DNA of 12,812 nt from Pseudomonadota bacterium (GCA_021790295.1 JAJYIC010000032.1:1-12812); one strand, 5' to 3'. Shown: positions 7,084-12,812, numbered from the stretch's first letter. Notes: generated by a model from the sequence alone, not told the origin. Program-made: numbers and translations.

Positions 7084-7902
7084 ATGCGGGAAACTCTTCT
7101 CGCCCGAAGGCGGCTTTTAGGGCTCGCCGCTTCGGGTCTCGCTGCGGTCGCGGCGGGTGGTTTTACGCCCCCCGTTTGGGCGCGCGTTTTGCGCAAGCCG
7201 TGGCGGCCTTTGCGGCGCTTGCCGATCGTCGTCCTCGATCCCGGGCACGGCGGCAGCGATCCGGGCGCGATCGCCCCGGACGGGACTTACGAAAAGGACA
7301 TCGTTCTCGAAACGGCGCGCCGCTTGCGCTTGGGCCTCCTCCACACCCAGCGCTTCCACGTCTTTATGACCCGCGACAGCGACAGGTTTGTCGGGCTGCG
7401 CGAAAGGGTCGAATTCGCCCGCGCCCACCGCGCCAATCTCTTTTTGTCGATCCATGCCGACGCTCTCGCCGATCGGGCCATGCGCGGGGCCTCGGTTTAT
7501 ACGCTTTCGGCCGAAGCCTCGGACCGCGAAGCGGCCGCTCTGGCGAAAAGCGAAAACCGCGGCGAACGTTTGGGAGGGGTTGACCTCGGACGCGTGCCTT
7601 TCGAGGTGAGAGACGTTCTCCTCGATCTTCTGCGCGAGGAGATGCACAATCGCTCGATCCTTTTCGCGCGCGATCTTGTGGCCGCTCTCGGACGCGCCGT
7701 CTTTATGCTCGAACGGCCCTTGCGCTCGGCCGGCTTTGTCGTTCTCTCCGCGCCCGACATCCCTTCGGCTCTGGTTGAACTGGGGTGTCTTTCGAACCCG
7801 ATCGAAGAGCGCCTTTTAGAGGAGAGCGGCCATCAATACCGCCTGGCGGGGGCGCTTCTTCTTGCGACCGAGCGCTATTTCGCCGGCGGCAGCCTCGTCT
7901 GA
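7084..7902 (+). CDS. N-acetylmuramoyl-L-alanine amidase (Amidase_3/AmiC type), exported
   Basis: The 272-aa protein is a zinc amidase that cuts the bond between N-acetylmuramic acid and L-alanine of the peptide stem in periplasmic peptidoglycan, typically during septum splitting. The N-terminus (M-R-E-T-L-L-A-R-R-R-L-L-G-L-A-A) looks like a twin-arginine signal, with a hydrophobic stretch to about residue 30 and a likely cut after V-W-A (33). Zinc ligands are H55 (D-P-G-H-G-G), E70 (Y-E-K-D) and H124 (S-I-H-A-D); the catalytic glutamate is E232 (L-V-E-L-G-C-L-S-N). The catalytic domain starts right after the signal, so the AMIN targeting domain found in many AmiC proteins is missing. A purine-rich GGGGGAAAGGGG lies directly upstream of the ATG. 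In many alphaproteobacteria a gene like this is followed by mrcA; here it is not. Confidence 0.93.
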   Translation: MRETLLARRRLLGLAASGLAAVAAGGFTPPVWARVLRKPWRPLRRLPIVVLDPGHGGSDPGAIAPDGTYEKDIVLETARRLRLGLLHTQRFHVFMTRDSDRFVGLRERVEFARAHRANLFLSIHADALADRAMRGASVYTLSAEASDREAAALAKSENRGERLGGVDLGRVPFEVRDVLLDLLREEMHNRSILFARDLVAALGRAVFMLERPLRSAGFVVLSAPDIPSALVELGCLSNPIEERLLEESGHQYRLAGALLLATERYFAGGSLV

Positions 7903-8012
7903 AAGCCTTTCTCTTGTCCTTGCTTCCGGGATCTCTTGTCGCTAAGGGATGGAGGGTTGCGGCCGTGAGAAAACGGACGCGGGCACAAGGGAACGCGAGG
8001 AGGGAAAGCGAG

Positions 8013-8216
8013 ATGGAACGCCGGTCCGGGAATTTTCCGCTTCCGCCTCTTTCTTCGCCCTGCCTTTCTCTCGGCGAGGCGTGCGAGAGGACGGGCGAAG
8101 ACGACGAAGGCAGGCGCTGCCGGCACTGCCCTCTCAGCCCCCTTTGCCTCGACGAATCGCGTTGGCTCGTTCGCGGCAGGCTTTGGCCTTTATGGCAGGA
8201 TCGGGGCTGCGCCTAG
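8013..8216 (+). CDS. Small five-cysteine protein A (paralogue of the one at 9432)
   Basis: This is a 67-aa protein of unknown function. It is supported by a strong Shine-Dalgarno (GAGGAGGG, 7997-8004, eight bases before the ATG) and by a paralogue 1.4 kb downstream. Cysteines lie at 17, 24, 36, 39 and 45, giving C-x6-C-x11-C-x2-C-x5-C, plus C66 near the end. The core is S-P-C-L-S-L-G-E-A-C, then G-E-D, G-R-R-C, C-P-L-x2-L-C and D-E-S-R-W-L-V-R. There is no signal peptide or membrane span, so a cytoplasmic metal or iron-sulphur protein is the simplest guess. An alternative GTG start at 7965, with GGAGGG eight bases ahead, would give 83 aa; the ATG is preferred because it puts all five cysteines at the same positions as in the paralogue. 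It sits 48 bases before the oxidoreductase gene. Confidence 0.78.
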   Translation: MERRSGNFPLPPLSSPCLSLGEACERTGEDDEGRRCRHCPLSPLCLDESRWLVRGRLWPLWQDRGCA

Positions 8217-8264
8217 AAATTTGCAGTCGAAACGCCGTCGCGGCGGCTGAGCGAAGGAGGAAGA

Positions 8265-9311
8265 ATGGAGCGGATCGGAGTGGCGGTCGTCGGCACGGGC
8301 TGGTGCGGCGGCATACGCGCGCAAGCCTGCGCGGCCAACCCTCTCGTCGAGGGGCTTTATCTTGCGGAGACGCGCCCGGAACGCCTCGCCGAGGTTGCCG
8401 CCGCAACCGGCGCCCGTCTCGCCACGTCGGACTACCGCCAACTCCTCGACAAGAAGGAGATTTCCGCGGTCTTTATCTCCGCCACGCCGGAGGGTCTGCA
8501 TTACCCTATGGCGCGCGATTTTCTGCGTGCCGGAAAAAACGTCTTTCTGGAAAAGCCGATCGCCATCGAACTGGCGGAAGCCGACGAACTCATCCTCATC
8601 GCGCGCTCCTCGGGCCTCAAATTTTCCATCGGCTATTCCCAGCGCTTCAATCCGAAGTTCGCCTATGTCAAGAAATGCGTCAGCGAGGGCACCATCGGCA
8701 AGCCGGTGAGCGTTCTCGTCAGCCGCCACGTCACCCGCAGCCTCGGCAAAAAGATCAGCGGCCGCGTCAGATTGTCGCCGGCGGCGATGGAGGCGACCCA
8801 CGATCTCGATTTTGTCCTGTGGTGCCTTGCTCCCTCGAAGCCCGTGCGCGTCTATTCGCAAATCAATTTCGGCGCCATGCGGGAGAGCATGGGCGAAGGG
8901 GTTCCGGACCAGCAATGGCTGACCGTGACCATGGAGGACGGGCTTTCGTTTGTGGTCGGGGGCGGTTGGAACCTGCCTCCTGGCTACCCGAACTTTTCCT
9001 CGACCTGGATCGAGTTCATCGGCACCGAAGGCGCCCTTATGGTCGACGATACCCACCGCGACGTGATGCTCAACACGGTCGCGAAAGGGGCCGCTTTCCC
9101 GATCTCGACCATGCCGGGGGAATCCTTGGGTCATGTCTACGCCGGTCCGATGGCGGCCGAAACCAACCACTTCGTCGAGGCCGTCGCCCTCGGACGGCCG
9201 GTCCTCGTCACCCCCGAAGAGGCGCGGCAGGTGATGGCAGTCTATCTCGCCGCCGACCTATCGGCCGAAGCGGGCGAGCCGGTCACGCTTCCTCTCGGCA
9301 ACAAAGGCTAG
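8265..9311 (+). CDS. Gfo/Idh/MocA-family NAD(P)-dependent oxidoreductase
   Basis: The 348-aa protein starts at ATG 8265 after a strong AAGGAGGAAG. The N-terminal Rossmann domain begins with I-G-V-A-V-V-G-T-G-W-C-G (residues 4-15), the dinucleotide-binding loop. The family signature E-K-P is at 96-98 (N-V-F-L-E-K-P-I-A); its lysine is a catalytic or cofactor-positioning residue. The second catalytic motif, H179 with D182 (T-H-D-L-D-F-V-L-W), is at the start of the mixed alpha/beta substrate domain. These enzymes oxidise or reduce sugars, inositols, biliverdin or related compounds; the substrate cannot be read here. It is flanked on both sides by the paralogous five-Cys proteins, with gaps of 48 and 120 bases, so it is probably co-transcribed with the first. 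Length is typical of the family. Confidence 0.9.
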   Translation: MERIGVAVVGTGWCGGIRAQACAANPLVEGLYLAETRPERLAEVAAATGARLATSDYRQLLDKKEISAVFISATPEGLHYPMARDFLRAGKNVFLEKPIAIELAEADELILIARSSGLKFSIGYSQRFNPKFAYVKKCVSEGTIGKPVSVLVSRHVTRSLGKKISGRVRLSPAAMEATHDLDFVLWCLAPSKPVRVYSQINFGAMRESMGEGVPDQQWLTVTMEDGLSFVVGGGWNLPPGYPNFSSTWIEFIGTEGALMVDDTHRDVMLNTVAKGAAFPISTMPGESLGHVYAGPMAAETNHFVEAVALGRPVLVTPEEARQVMAVYLAADLSAEAGEPVTLPLGNKG

Positions 9312-9362
9312 GGCTCAAAGCCTATCCCGAAAAGGGCCGCTTCCCGCTCCTGGCCAACCGCC

Positions 9363-9385
9363 GGGTGCGGCGCTCCGCCGCCCCC
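9363..9385 (+). terminator. Stem-loop after the oxidoreductase gene, possible terminator
   Basis: GCGGCG (9367-9372) pairs with CGCCGC (9376-9381) around a CTC loop. After a T/C mismatch, GGG (9363-9365) pairs with CCC (9383-9385). The hairpin lies about 52 bases after the stop codon and about 46 bases before five-Cys protein B. No T-run follows, so it may attenuate transcription or protect the message rather than terminate fully. Confidence 0.35.
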
Positions 9386-9431
9386 CAAATCTCCGCAGAA
9401 ACGCTAAATAACTGAAGAGGAGAAAGAGGGG

Positions 9432-9614
9432 ATGAACGAGCGACCGGCGGATCTCTCTCGCTTCAGTGATCTCTCGCCCTGCCTCAGCCTGGGCGAGGCC
9501 TGCCGCAAGGCGGGGGAGGACGAGGGCGGCAGGCGTTGCATTCTTTGTCCCTTGCGGGAGCTTTGCCGCGACGAGTCGCGTTGGCTCGTCCGCCGCACGC
9601 CGCGGCCGCTCTGA
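9432..9614 (+). CDS. Small five-cysteine protein B (paralogue of the one at 8013)
   Basis: This is a 60-aa protein of unknown function. The ATG follows a purine-rich GAGGAGAAAGAGGGG. Cysteines at 17, 24, 36, 39 and 45 fall at exactly the same positions as in protein A. Over residues 15-54 I count 30 of 40 identical residues, while the first 14 residues are largely unrelated. The C-terminal motif C-I-L-C-P-L-R-E-L-C resembles the iron-sulphur loop of MutY. The tail after the conserved D-E-S-R-W-L-V-R is short and basic. Codons differ at many conserved positions (for example serine as AGC here against TCT in protein A), so the similarity is held at the protein level. It lies 120 bases after the oxidoreductase gene and 92 bases before the YkgJ-like gene. 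It is probably a soluble metal or Fe-S binder; this is inference. Confidence 0.78.
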   Translation: MNERPADLSRFSDLSPCLSLGEACRKAGEDEGGRRCILCPLRELCRDESRWLVRRTPRPL

Positions 9615-9706
9615 AGGCGCCGGCGTTTGCGGCGGTTCCCGGTTCGGGCGCTTTTGCGATTGCGCGCGGGCCGGTTGGCGGGGAAGGCAAGGCCAGGGGG
9701 CGAATC

Positions 9707-9994
9707 ATGGAAGACAGCGCGCTCTTCGAGATCCCGCGGAAGCCCCTCGAAGGGGCGCCGTGCAACGGCTGCGGGCTCTGTTGCGCCACCGCTCTTTGCG
9801 CCCTTGCCTTGGAGCTTCTCGAGGCGCGCGAAGCCCCTTGCCCGGCAATGGAATTCGCGAACGGACGGTTCTGGTGCGGGCTCGTGCGCAAGCCGAGCCG
9901 CTATTGCGGGACGCCGCCCTTGAGCGACCGCCTGATCCGGTCTTTTATCGAAAGGGCGCTGGCGATTGGCGAGGGTTGCGACGCCGAGGAATAA
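9707..9994 (+). CDS. YkgJ-like cysteine-cluster protein (putative zinc/iron-chelating)
   Basis: The 95-aa protein starts at ATG 9707 after GGGGG (9696-9700). It carries nine cysteines: 19, 22, 25, 26, 31, 45, 57, 67 and 91. The C-x2-C-x2-C-C motif (C-N-G-C-G-L-C-C, 19-26) is the hallmark of the YkgJ family, also called the zinc- or iron-chelating domain. The C-x-G at 57-59 and C67 fit the distal ligands of that domain. The role of the family is not established; some members are thought to hold iron or zinc. The protein is short for the family but appears complete. There is no signal peptide. Being the third Cys-rich product in 2 kb, it suggests that this stretch deals with metals or Fe-S clusters. 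The frame is open upstream, but those residues have neither a ribosome binding site nor family resemblance. Confidence 0.82.
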   Translation: MEDSALFEIPRKPLEGAPCNGCGLCCATALCALALELLEAREAPCPAMEFANGRFWCGLVRKPSRYCGTPPLSDRLIRSFIERALAIGEGCDAEE

Positions 9995-10036
9995 AGGCGC
10001 CGCGGCCGTCTAAGGCCCTTCGCTGCGGGACGCTTT

Positions 10037-10059
10037 GCCGGCGCTGAAAAAAAGCCGGC
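10037..10059 (+). other. Stem-loop after the YkgJ-like gene
   Basis: GCCGGC at 10037-10042 and again at 10054-10059 can pair around an 11-base A-rich loop (GCTGAAAAAAA). It lies 42 bases after the YkgJ-like stop and about 40 bases before the 29-aa ORF. Each arm is itself palindromic. No T-run follows, so termination is doubtful. Confidence 0.25.
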
Positions 10060-10100
10060 CCCAAAGGCTTGAAAGGCGCAAAGGACATGAGGCGAACGTC

Positions 10101-10190
10101 ATGAACCCGGGCGAGATCGTCTTTTTGACCTATATCGTTGTCGCATTCGTGGTGTTTGCCGCGATCCTCGCCTGGGTGTCGCGCGCGTAA
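10101..10190 (+). CDS. Putative 29-aa single-span membrane protein
   Basis: The short frame ATG 10101 to TAA 10190 encodes a protein with a polar start (M-N-P-G-E), one hydrophobic span (about residues 6-25, F-L-T-Y-I-V-V-A-F-V-V-F-A-A-I-L) and a basic end (W-V-S-R-A). GAGG at 10089-10092 gives an 8-base spacing to the ATG. Such small inner-membrane proteins often modulate larger complexes, but no partner can be named. A five-codon frame, ATG 10087 to TGA 10104 (M-R-R-T-S), overlaps the start as ATGA, which might couple translation or be chance. The uninterrupted hydrophobic segment with charged flanks is the main evidence. It faces the liv operon tail to tail with a 59-base gap. Confidence 0.55.
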   Translation: MNPGEIVFLTYIVVAFVVFAAILAWVSRA

Positions 10191-10223
10191 AGGGCCGAGC
10201 GTTCATCGCCTCTTCGCGCCGCC

Positions 10224-10247
10224 GGCAGGAAAGGCTTTTTCCTTGCC
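10224..10247. terminator. Stem-loop between convergent genes, possible terminator of the liv operon
   Basis: GGCAGGAAA (10224-10232) pairs with TTTCC-(T)-TGCC (10238-10247), with one bulged T and loop GGCTT. It begins three bases past the livF stop on the minus strand and 34 bases past the 29-aa ORF on the plus strand. It could work in both directions, but neither side has a long T-run. Confidence 0.4.
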
Positions 10248-10249
10248 TC

Positions 10250-10957
10250 TCAAATGGCAAGGAGCCGGTCGTGCAACGCCTTGTCGTCGCGTAAAGCGCT
10301 GGCCGGGCCGCTAAAGCGGACCGCGCCTTTTTCGAGGACATAAACGCGATCGGCGAGAGAAAGCGCGACCTCGCTTGCCTGTTCGGTCAGAAGGATGGTG
10401 AGGCCCTGCGCTTTGAGTTCGGCGATCTTCTGAGAGAGCGCGTGGACGACGAGAGGCGCGAGCCCTTCGGAGGGTTCGTCCAAAAGCAGAAGATCGGGAT
10501 TGCCGACCAAGGTCCGCGCGATCGTCAGCATCTGCTGTTCGCCTCCCGAAAGATAGCCGCCGCGCTGGTTGCGTCTTTCCCGGAGGATGGGAAAGAGTTC
10601 GCTCACCGTCTCGATCGTCCAGCGGCCGGGGCGCTTCGCCGCGCGAGCGCCGACCTCGAGGTTTTCCTCTACCGTCAGCTCGGCGAAGATGCGGCGGTCT
10701 TCGGGAACAAAGCCGATCCCGGCACGGGCGATGCGATGGGGAGACCAGCCGGTGATGTCGCGCTGCCGCCACAAAATCCGGCCTTTGCCCGGCGGATTGA
10801 AGCCCATGATCGCGCGCAAGGTCGTGGTCTTGCCGACGCCGTTGCGTCCGAGAAGGCAGACGCATTCGCCCTCTTCGATTTCGAGAGAAATGCCGAACAA
10901 CACCCGGCTCAAACCGTAAGCGGCATGGATCTCCTCGACCGAAAGCAGGGCGCTCAT
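10250..10957 (-). CDS. livF: Branched-chain amino acid ABC transporter ATPase LivF
   Basis: The 235-aa protein is the second ATPase of a LivFGHMK-type importer and works on the inner face of the cytoplasmic membrane. Walker A is G-R-N-G-V-G-K-T (37-44). The Q-loop region has the LivF-type G-F-V-P-E-D-R-R-I-F in place of a plain glutamine. The signature L-S-G-G-E is at 136-140, Walker B L-L-L-L-D-E-P at 156-162, and the switch-position T-E-Q (191-193), with Q rather than H, is also characteristic of LivF. Its ATG overlaps the livG stop by four bases (ATGA), so the two ATPases are made in coupled fashion. It is the last gene of the operon. The transported compound may be leucine, isoleucine or valine, or in related systems amides, urea or small carboxylates. 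Confidence 0.94.
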   Translation of the reverse strand: MSALLSVEEIHAAYGLSRVLFGISLEIEEGECVCLLGRNGVGKTTTLRAIMGFNPPGKGRILWRQRDITGWSPHRIARAGIGFVPEDRRIFAELTVEENLEVGARAAKRPGRWTIETVSELFPILRERRNQRGGYLSGGEQQMLTIARTLVGNPDLLLLDEPSEGLAPLVVHALSQKIAELKAQGLTILLTEQASEVALSLADRVYVLEKGAVRFSGPASALRDDKALHDRLLAI

Positions 10958-11691
10958 GCCGCCGCCCCGAGATAGATGCGGCGCACCTCCCTGTCGGCGC
11001 GCACCTCATGCGGGGTTCCTTCGGCCAGAAGACGGCCCTGGTAAAACACGGCGATCCTTTGCGCGATCCCGAAGACGACCTCCATGTCGTGTTCGGTAAA
11101 GAGAAGGGTGAGCTTTCGTTCGCCGGCGATGCGCTCCAGAAGATGCATCGTTTCGTGCGTCTCGCGCGCCGACATGCCGGCGGTCGGTTCATCGAGAAGA
11201 AGCACCCTCGGTTCGCTCGCGAGAGCAATGCCGAGTTCGAGCTGCTTCTGATTGCCGTAGCTGAGCGTGCCGGCCTCGGTGCGCGCTTTCTCTTCGAGAC
11301 CGACCGAAGCAAGAAGGGCGTTGGCCTCGTCGCGGTAAAAGTCCTCGGAACGCGACCAGAAATTCCGCCCATGGCCTTGATGGGCAAGGAGCGCGGCCTG
11401 GATGTTTTCGAAAACGCTCAGCCGCGCGAAGATGTTGGTGCGCTGGAACGAGCGCCCGATCCCCATGCGGCAGATGCGATGGGGCGGCGCCCCGGTGATG
11501 TCGCGGCCCTCCAAGAGAACCGTGCCGCTGTCCGCTTTGAGGTGTCCGGTGATGAGATTGAAAAAGGTGGTCTTGCCGGCGCCGTTGGGCCCGATCACCG
11601 CCGCGATTGCCTGTGCGCTGACGCGAAGGCTGACGTCGTCGACCGCGACAAAGCCGGCAAAGGTCTTGCGCAAGCGGCGGACTTCAAGCAT
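10954..11691 (-). CDS. livG: Branched-chain amino acid ABC transporter ATPase LivG
   Basis: The 245-aa protein is the partner ATPase of LivF. Walker A is G-P-N-G-A-G-K-T (34-41), the Q-loop glutamine is Q83 (R-S-F-Q-R-T-N-I-F), the signature is L-S-Y-G-N-Q-K (143-149) rather than L-S-G-G-Q, as is normal for LivG, Walker B is V-L-L-L-D-E-P-T (163-170) and the switch histidine is H201 (T-E-H-D-M). After it comes the LivG-type V-F-Y-Q-G-R-L-L-A-E-G-T-P. The start overlaps the end of livM by eight bases and the stop overlaps livF by four. The C-terminal R-x-I-Y-L-G segment common in the family is intact. All nucleotide-binding residues are present, so it should be active. Confidence 0.94.
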   Translation of the reverse strand: MLEVRRLRKTFAGFVAVDDVSLRVSAQAIAAVIGPNGAGKTTFFNLITGHLKADSGTVLLEGRDITGAPPHRICRMGIGRSFQRTNIFARLSVFENIQAALLAHQGHGRNFWSRSEDFYRDEANALLASVGLEEKARTEAGTLSYGNQKQLELGIALASEPRVLLLDEPTAGMSARETHETMHLLERIAGERKLTLLFTEHDMEVVFGIAQRIAVFYQGRLLAEGTPHEVRADREVRRIYLGAAA

Positions 11692-12679
11692 CGCGCCCTG
11701 CCCATAACAGCCGCAAACGGCTCCATCCGGAGTGGAGGCCGCCGAGAAGGCCGCCGGGAAAGGCGAAAAGCAGCACCAGAAGCATGGCCCCGAGGAAAAA
11801 CGGCCAGTACTCTGTGTAAGTGGTGATCTCCTTATTAAGCCAGACGAGCACCAGAGCGCCCACCGGAGGACCCCAGAAATAGCCCATGCCGCCGAGGATG
11901 GTCATGATCAGGACTTCGGCGGAGCGCGACCAGAAAACGTAATCGGCGAAAACGCCGCGGGCGAAGATGCCGTAAAGGGCGCCCGCAAGACCCGCAAAGG
12001 CGCCGGCGAGAACAAAGGCGGCCAGTTCGTAAGCACGCACATTGACGCCGATAAAGGCGGCTCTTTCGGGATTGTCGCGGATCGTCGTCAACATGCGGCC
12101 GAAAGGCGAATGGATGATGCGCCGCAAGAGCGCGAGCGATATCGCGATCAGGACAAGCGAAAAAATATAAAAGCGGTCGCCGGTGCTCAAATTCCCGAAA
12201 CCGGGAAGCGCGGCCATCCAATGCAAATTCGGATAAGGCACTTCCGGTATGCCCTGATCGCCTCCGGTGACGGCGTTCCACTTATAGGCGATCGCCCACA
12301 CGATCTGCGAGAATGCCAGGGTCAGCATGGCAAAGTAGATCTGGCTCAGCCTGACGCAGCAATAACCGGCAAGAAGGGCGAAAAGAGCGGCGCCGACGCC
12401 GGCCGCCGGAAAGGCGAGAGCGAAAGAGACGCCGTAGGTCTTCATCAGGATGCCGCAGACATAGGCGCCGACGCCGAAATAGGCGACATGGCCGAACGAG
12501 ACGAGGCCCGTCACGCCGAGAAGAAGGTTGAGACTGACCGCAAAAAGAGCGTCGATGGCGATCTGCGTGCCAAGAAAGGTATCGTAGCGCGAACCGAGCC
12601 AAGGCAAAGGCAAAGCGAGAATAAAGATGACAAGCGTCCAGGGGATGCGCCCTCTGAGCGCGCTCTTCCGGCTGCTCAT
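11684..12679 (-). CDS. livM: Branched-chain amino acid ABC transporter permease LivM
   Basis: The 331-aa protein is one of the two membrane subunits that form the import channel. A short basic N-terminus precedes a run of hydrophobic spans. The family motif G-L-V-S-F-G-H-V-A-Y-F-G-V-G-A-Y lies near residues 58-73. The cytoplasmic loop S-P-F-G-R-M-L-T-T-I-R-D-N-P-E-R-A (about 199-215) contacts the ATPases. Near the C-terminus G-G-M-G-Y-F-W-G-P-P-V-G-A is the usual LivM G-G-x-G-x-x-x-G-P-x-x-G motif. The ATG overlaps the stop of livH as ATGA. Length is typical. No substrate-binding protein gene lies in the visible part, so substrate identity is open. Confidence 0.93.
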   Translation of the reverse strand: MSSRKSALRGRIPWTLVIFILALPLPWLGSRYDTFLGTQIAIDALFAVSLNLLLGVTGLVSFGHVAYFGVGAYVCGILMKTYGVSFALAFPAAGVGAALFALLAGYCCVRLSQIYFAMLTLAFSQIVWAIAYKWNAVTGGDQGIPEVPYPNLHWMAALPGFGNLSTGDRFYIFSLVLIAISLALLRRIIHSPFGRMLTTIRDNPERAAFIGVNVRAYELAAFVLAGAFAGLAGALYGIFARGVFADYVFWSRSAEVLIMTILGGMGYFWGPPVGALVLVWLNKEITTYTEYWPFFLGAMLLVLLFAFPGGLLGGLHSGWSRLRLLWAGRDA

Positions 12680-12812
12680 CGCACCGGCCGGCCGAAAAGG
12701 CCATAAGGGCGGATGATGAGGATGACGGCCATCAATACGAACACCGAAAAGAGAGAAAAGCCGGGAATGATGAGGATCCCGAAAGACAGGACCTGGCCAT
12801 AGATGAGGGCTC
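12676..12812 (-). CDS. livH: Branched-chain amino acid ABC transporter permease LivH, 3' end only
   Basis: Only the last 44 codons are present; the gene runs off the right edge. On the minus strand the frame reads a hydrophobic segment (G-I-L-I-I-P-G-F-S-L-F-S-V-F-V-L-M-A-V-I-L) followed by I-R-P-Y-G-L-F-G-R-P-V-R and a TGA. The final I-R-P-x-G-L-F-G is the classic C-terminus of LivH/LivM permeases. The stop overlaps livM by four bases. With livM, livG and livF it completes the usual H-M-G-F order. The residues present are enough for the family but not for any statement about substrate. Confidence 0.88.
   Translation of the reverse strand, partial: ALIYGQVLSFGILIIPGFSLFSVFVLMAVILIIRPYGLFGRPVR

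Noticed and set aside
6921..7583. 220-codon frame starting M-K-K in the amidase leader
   Set aside because: It overlaps the amidase in another frame, has no good ribosome binding site and becomes Arg-rich low-complexity sequence.
7949..9415. 488-codon plus-strand frame across small protein A and the oxidoreductase
   Set aside because: It is out of frame with the oxidoreductase, whose Rossmann loop, E-K-P and H-D-L-D motifs are intact. The alternative product is Arg-rich with no domain.
8061..9597. The two five-Cys regions read as an insertion sequence or direct repeat of a mobile element
   Set aside because: Similarity is confined to the coding cores and is stronger in protein than in DNA. 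There are no terminal inverted repeats, target duplications or transposase.
11732..12706. 324-codon plus-strand open frame opposite livM
   Set aside because: Its product is charged and low in complexity, with no motif, and it lies wholly opposite the well-supported LivM permease.
1..12812. CRISPR array, tRNA, rRNA or prophage genes
   Set aside because: No regularly spaced repeats, cloverleaf-like segments, rRNA stretches or phage structural or integrase genes were seen.

Overview
This window looks like chromosomal DNA of a high-GC Gram-negative bacterium. Two 60-base lines counted by hand in coding regions gave 62% and 73% GC. The gene content (lipopolysaccharide-core type glycosyltransferases, a class II dihydroorotase, a periplasmic cell-wall amidase with an apparent Tat signal, and a LivFGMH importer) fits Pseudomonadota, most likely Alphaproteobacteria. 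No rRNA, tRNA, phage or transposase gene is visible, so the placement rests on gene style only. Genes are densely packed, and several junctions overlap as ATGA, GTGA or TGATG, which suggests translational coupling.

Layout. 1-2891 (+): the 3' end of a family 2 glycosyltransferase and two family 4 glycosyltransferases, joined by 4-base GTGA overlaps; this is a surface-glycan or LPS assembly operon that begins upstream. 2906-3976 (-): dihydroorotase pyrC, convergent with the glycosyltransferases. Its 5' end and the adjoining upstream sequence form an AT-rich island (about 41.5% GC over 3881-4080). 4144-4422 (+): a 92-aa protein I do not recognise. 4646-6807 (+): an SCP2-type thiolase coupled to an AcuI/YhdH-type acryloyl-CoA reductase. 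7084-7902 (+): an N-acetylmuramoyl-L-alanine amidase preceded by a potentially structured leader.

8013-10190 (+): the most unusual part. Two small paralogous five-cysteine proteins (67 and 60 aa) flank a Gfo/Idh/MocA-family oxidoreductase. They are followed by a 95-aa YkgJ-like cysteine-cluster protein and a 29-aa single-membrane-span protein. The cysteine positions of the two paralogues coincide exactly, and their C-terminal part resembles the iron-sulphur loop of MutY and endonuclease III. 10250-12812 (-): livF, livG, livM and the 3' end of livH, a branched-chain amino acid (or related amide or small acid) ABC importer convergent with the cysteine-rich cluster.

The known systems are ordinary. 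The best candidate for something undescribed is the pair of five-Cys mini-proteins and their neighbours between 8013 and 10190.
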